Notes under the pieces: model-generated
Databases searched by the model: none
Told to the model about the DNA's origin: nothing
Seen by the model: the letters and a program-made list of their open reading frames with translations, nothing else
Part shown: in pieces, positions 60,686 to 64,000 of the stretch
Position numbering within the stretch: the stretch's first letter is position 1
How the letters are laid out: each line of letters begins with the position of its first letter
Translations under genes and position numbers: made by a program
NCBI GenBank assembly: GCA_023457435.1
Contig: JAEWLS010000034.1
Coordinates: forward strand, 57,196-121,195
Source of the DNA: Pseudomonadota bacterium
Lineage (GTDB): Bacteria > Pseudomonadota > Alphaproteobacteria > Rhizobiales > Rhizobiaceae
Direction: 5' to 3'
DNA: 64,000 nucleotides

Positions 60686-62365
60686 TTATCCCGCCCGCGG
60701 AATGCGCGTGAACTTCCAGCTTACCTCGGCCACCTGCGACGCGCGGAAGGACAGGACGAGCTGCCTGCTCTTGCGCGGCCCGCCAAGAGCGGCGAAGTAG
60801 ATCGACTCCTCGACCACGGCCTCGACCTCGGAGCAGTGGAACACCCACAGATCGCCCGCCGGCGCCTTCAGCACCATGCGGTCGTCGCGGTCGCGGAACA
60901 GGCCGACGGCTGGATGCAGGTGGAAGCGAACGGCAACCTGGTCGCGACCGTCGTTTGCCACCTTCCCGGGTTGCGCCCGGAAGAAGCGGTCGGTGCCCTC
61001 GAGGATGCGGCCGTCGCCGGAGAGCGCCAGCTGCCGCTCGTGCCAGAGCCCGAAGCGCGACACGTACCCATCGTGGCTGGCGGTGAAACCCTGGATTCCG
61101 GGCGAATCCTCGCGCTTCACCTCGACCTTGCGCGGACCGCCGGTCAGCGGCGTGCCGACGAGGTCGGAAAGCTGAGGCGTCACGGTGAATCGCGCCTGCG
61201 AGGTGTCGTTCAGCGTCGCCGTCGAATTCGCCGCTGTGGCACGCGCCAGTGGCCGGAAATCGTCGCCTCCGTAGGCATCGACGCCGCAATTGACGACGAA
61301 GCGCTGGCGCGCCGACGACATCTCGAACGACAGGCAGCCGGCGTGCGCCTGATGCGACATGTCCGCCGGCGGCGGCGTGCCCGTGTCGGCGATCACGGTG
61401 GTGGTGTCCATCGACAGCCTGTCGTAGCCGGCATAGGGCATGCGGGCGAGCGGCTGGCCGCCGGTATCGTCGTGGCGCAGGATTGCCGCCAGCCGGTCCG
61501 GAACGGTGGCGCCCATGCCGTTGAACAGCGCCAGGGTGCCGTCCTGGTGGCGGAAGAAGCGCAGCGCCGGCAGCATCCGCTCCACCGCCGCGATCAGCTG
61601 GCTCGGCGGCGCTTCCGCCTGGGCGGCGTAGGTGTAGCGCAGCGGCAGCAGGTCGGCGAGAAGCTCGAGCACGGCGCGCGGATTGCGCGAGATGTGGCAG
61701 CCGTCCGGCAGGATCTGGCGGTCGAGTTCGAGCGTCAGCTGGCGCGTCGCCATGCGCAGCATGGGCTGCGGAACCGGCAGGGACAGCGCGGAGTAGGCGA
61801 GCGCGGCGCGTGCGCGCAAACGCTCCTCCGCGTCGATGATGTCCGGCGCCATGATCCGCAGGTAGCGGATCTGCGTCGCCAGCGATTTCAGGAAGGTTCG
61901 GTAGAAGGCGAATTCGGCGCCCTGCAGCACCACGGTCGAGTGCTGCAGCCAGGCGATGATCCGCCGCGCGGTGGTGGAAGGCTCCCAGGCGACGCCGCCG
62001 ACCCGCCGGCCATGCGTGGCTATCCAGTCGGCGACCAGCGCGCGGGCATTGGCGGCTGCAAGCTCCGTCCCGGAATGGCGCATGTGGCGCAGCCAGCGAA
62101 ACCCGTGCAGCGAGTTCAGCCACGCAGCGTCGGCGACCTCGATCTGGAAAGGCGACTCGCCGCCGGTGTCGACCATGTGCCCGGCGAGCGGGAACCGCCC
62201 GTGATAGATCTCGTCGGCGATCTGCTTGTCGGGAAGCCGCAGATCGGGCGGCGCAATGAGCACGCGCTCGGGCGTGCGTCCGTAGAAGCGCCAGCGCATC
62301 ACCGGACTCGTGCGCATGCGGTGGCGCGCACGCCTCAGCGTCGCGCGCACGACGAGCCCCCACAT
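60686..62365 (-). CDS. Heparinase II/III family protein
   Basis: 559 residues from ATG 62365 (TTG 62395 would add ten). N-terminal alpha-toroid with GFRWLRHMRHSG and WEPSTTARRIIAWLQH, then a beta-sandwich lyase domain with NCGVDAYGGDDFRPLARATAANSTATLND. Alphaproteobacterial members between rsmB and purH have unknown substrates; probably polysaccharide or peptidoglycan turnover. 62 bases before purH on the same strand. Confidence 0.92.
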   Translation of the reverse strand: MWGLVVRATLRRARHRMRTSPVMRWRFYGRTPERVLIAPPDLRLPDKQIADEIYHGRFPLAGHMVDTGGESPFQIEVADAAWLNSLHGFRWLRHMRHSGTELAAANARALVADWIATHGRRVGGVAWEPSTTARRIIAWLQHSTVVLQGAEFAFYRTFLKSLATQIRYLRIMAPDIIDAEERLRARAALAYSALSLPVPQPMLRMATRQLTLELDRQILPDGCHISRNPRAVLELLADLLPLRYTYAAQAEAPPSQLIAAVERMLPALRFFRHQDGTLALFNGMGATVPDRLAAILRHDDTGGQPLARMPYAGYDRLSMDTTTVIADTGTPPPADMSHQAHAGCLSFEMSSARQRFVVNCGVDAYGGDDFRPLARATAANSTATLNDTSQARFTVTPQLSDLVGTPLTGGPRKVEVKREDSPGIQGFTASHDGYVSRFGLWHERQLALSGDGRILEGTDRFFRAQPGKVANDGRDQVAVRFHLHPAVGLFRDRDDRMVLKAPAGDLWVFHCSEVEAVVEESIYFAALGGPRKSRQLVLSFRASQVAEVSWKFTRIPRAG

Positions 62366-62503
62366 GGGCGGCCCCAGAGGCCTCCCTCTAGCCAAGATTT
62401 CTGCACCCTCCAGCGCGGCCGCAGGATCGTCCGCGCATCCGAATCATGGGTGAGAAATTACGCCGGTTCAATTAACGCTTTATTTTCCAAACGGCGACGC
62501 GCT

Positions 62504-63874
62504 TTACGCTCCGGAACGGTGCAGCTTGGCCGCGAAGAAGCCGTCGCATCCGGCCCGGCGCGGCTCCGCGTCGGGAAGATCCGCAGGCGTGGTGCGCAGC
62601 TGTCCATGCGCATCGACCATATTGGCCGGGACACCGAGCCCGGCGGCATCCGCCGGCGCCCGGGTAAACTCGCCGTGCAGCGCGAGAAACGCCTCGACCA
62701 CGGCCTCGCCCTCGCTCGGATCGAGCGAGCAGTTGGAAAACACCAGCGCGCCGCCCGGCTTCACCAGCGTCGCCGCCTTGGCCAGCATGCGCGCCTGCAG
62801 GTCGGCGAGCTTGGCAACGTCGTCGCGAGATTTGGTCCACGGCACGTCGGGGTGGCGCCGTACCGTGCCGGTGGACGAGCACGGCGCGTCGAGCAGCACC
62901 GCGTCGAACAACTCGTCCGGCGCGAAGTCGACGATGTCGGTCTCGACGAGTTCGGCCTCCAGCCTCAGCCGCGAAAGGTTCTCGGACAGGCGGCGCAGCC
63001 GGCTGCGGGACTTCTCGACCGCCGTGACCTTGCCCCCGCCGAGCGCCAGCTGCGCCGTCTTCCCGCCGGGAGCGGCGCACAGGTCGAGCACGCGCTTCCC
63101 GCGCGTGTCGCCGATCAGGCGCGCGGGCAGGCTTGCGGCAAAATCCTGCACCCACCATTCGCCGTCGGCATAGCCGGGCAGTTCGGATACGGGACCTTCG
63201 AGCTTTGGCACCCGGACGCTGCCGTTCGGCAGGACGAACCCGCCGAACGCCTCCGCCCATCGCTCAGGTTCGCGCTTGACCGTGAAGTCGGTCGGCGCTT
63301 CGGCACGATGCATGGCGAGGATCGTTTCGGCACGCTCGCGACCGTAGGACTGGCGCAGCATCGCCGCGAACCAGTCGGGCGCGTCGGTCGTCCGTTCCAA
63401 CACGGCAGACAGCGCGCGCTCTTTGCGCCGCCCGATCTCGCGCAGCACCGCGTTCACCAGATTGGCGAAGCGTGCCGTGCGCGGGTCGGAGCGCGCATGC
63501 TCCACGGCGAGGTCGACCGCGGCGCTGTCCGGCACGTCGAGGAACAGCATCTGCGCCGCGGCAGCGTGCATGATGTGCGACAGGGTCTGTGCGTTCGGCG
63601 GAAGCGGACGGTCGAGCCGCGCGGCGATGAGCGCCTCGATCGTGTTGCGGTAGCGCAGGGCCGTCGCGAGGATTGCCCGCACCAGCGCCCGGTCGCGAGG
63701 ATCGAGCGCCATGTAGGCTGGATTGCCGTGGTCGCCGTCGGTCAGCCCGTCGAGCGGCGTCTTCTTGTCGATGACCGCCGCAAGCAGCCGCGCGGCGGCC
63801 TTGCGCGCTTCGAGGCCGGGCGCTGGCGCCGCGGCCTCGCTGCTGTCCCGCTTCGCCGGCTGGCGCCGGGTCAC
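62504..63874 (-). CDS. rsmB: 16S rRNA m5C methyltransferase RsmB family
   Basis: 456 residues. GTG 63874 is the likely start: its GTGA overlaps the stop of the upstream gene. Longer starts at 63928 or 63991 would run into that gene's codons. N-terminal NusB-like RNA-binding domain, then SAM domain with DLCAAPGGKTAQL; the two catalytic cysteines are in DAPCSSTG and FSNCSLD. Methylates a cytosine in 16S rRNA (C967 in E. coli). Confidence 0.93.
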   Translation of the reverse strand: MTRRQPAKRDSSEAAAPAPGLEARKAAARLLAAVIDKKTPLDGLTDGDHGNPAYMALDPRDRALVRAILATALRYRNTIEALIAARLDRPLPPNAQTLSHIMHAAAAQMLFLDVPDSAAVDLAVEHARSDPRTARFANLVNAVLREIGRRKERALSAVLERTTDAPDWFAAMLRQSYGRERAETILAMHRAEAPTDFTVKREPERWAEAFGGFVLPNGSVRVPKLEGPVSELPGYADGEWWVQDFAASLPARLIGDTRGKRVLDLCAAPGGKTAQLALGGGKVTAVEKSRSRLRRLSENLSRLRLEAELVETDIVDFAPDELFDAVLLDAPCSSTGTVRRHPDVPWTKSRDDVAKLADLQARMLAKAATLVKPGGALVFSNCSLDPSEGEAVVEAFLALHGEFTRAPADAAGLGVPANMVDAHGQLRTTPADLPDAEPRRAGCDGFFAAKLHRSGA

Positions 63875-64000
63875 GACCACGGGTTGCGCTTCGTGCTCGT
63901 CCGCGGTCCGGTGGGACTGCGACCCCATGGATTGTTCTTCGGAGCTGCCGGCGGCCCGGGCTCGGCGGCCACGGGCGGGGGCGCGCCCCATGGGTTCTCG
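63871..64000 (-). CDS. htpX: Probable HtpX protease, C-terminal end only
   Basis: The last 42 codons of a gene that runs past the window edge and ends at TGA 63871–63873. The visible tail is Pro/Gly/Ala-rich with three NPW/NPWG repeats, the kind of disordered C-terminus I recall from rhizobial HtpX, which also precedes rsmB in these genomes. The catalytic part is outside the window, so the name rests on context. Overlaps rsmB by 4 bases. Confidence 0.5.
   Translation of the reverse strand, partial: ENPWGAPPPVAAEPGPPAAPKNNPWGRSPTGPRTSTKRNPWS

Noticed and set aside
60624..62363. Upstream extension of purH to more than 1100 codons
   Set aside because: The extension runs through the heparinase gene in another frame, has no motifs, and purH has its own ATG with normal length.
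1..64000. CRISPR arrays, insertion sequences, prophage or rRNA/tRNA genes
   Set aside because: No regularly spaced repeats, transposase, integrase or RNA gene patterns were visible by eye on either strand.

Overview
The window is a 64 kb piece of a high-GC alphaproteobacterial chromosome. Gene content and order point to the Rhizobiales (Mesorhizobium/Phyllobacteriaceae/Brucella-like): an argH–lipoprotein–lysA cluster beside tlpA, a HIG1-domain protein–PduO–etfB–etfA–3-hydroxybutyryl-CoA dehydrogenase block, a hemC–hemD–mitofilin–hemY cluster divergent from tsaD–gpsA, an RpoH2-type sigma factor, glnK–amtB, and an htpX–rsmB–heparinase–purH block. This is core chromosome. I see no phage, insertion sequence, CRISPR array, rRNA or tRNA, and no gap between genes longer than about 300 bases.

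Layout. 1–6.2 kb: DUF4175 protein (cut by the window edge), lysA, small lipoprotein, argH, divergent tlpA. 6.2–16.3 kb: exported ankyrin protein, small unknown protein, the etf/hydroxyacyl-CoA dehydrogenase unit, rhomboid, cobalamin adenosyltransferase, HIG1 protein, YihY, EamA transporter, a less GC-rich pocket with orphan ORFs, gluQRS. 16.3–24.4 kb: AlkA-like glycosylase, HNH nuclease, MFS+ArsR, DUF1192, quinone oxidoreductase, aldo/keto reductase, 5-FTHF cyclo-ligase, YmdB phosphoesterase, TerC, TerB. 24.4–33.8 kb: haem cluster with a Mic60-like mitofilin, then tsaD–gpsA–YciI–EVE–lysine methyltransferase, DUF1761, L,D-transpeptidase. 33.9–42.9 kb: response regulator plus cyclic-nucleotide sensor, xthA, LolA, ftsK with a CtrA-type box, DUF6481, glnK–amtB, tesB. 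43–48.3 kb: UbiH-like hydroxylase and a lipid-linked-sugar module (GtrB-like GT2, methyltransferase, GtrA; facing them a membrane-anchored unknown and a PIG-V-like GT-C enzyme). 48.4–64 kb: Uup ABC-F and thiamine diphosphokinase, divergent from a TPP riboswitch and thiBPQ; M48 lipoprotein protease, rpoH2, ispG, ThuA, purH, heparinase-like protein, rsmB and the end of a probable htpX.

Themes. Genes are packed tightly, with many start/stop overlaps (ATGA, TGATG, GTGA) and several convergent pairs whose stop codons share one palindrome. Three regulatory sites can be read with reasonable support: the TPP riboswitch, a full CtrA box before ftsK, and an EcfG-like promoter before rpoH2. The most interesting candidates are the split lipid-linked-sugar module at 44.4–48.3 kb, the pairing of EtfB with a METTL20-type EtfB lysine methyltransferase in the same window, and the Mic60 homologue in the haem cluster.
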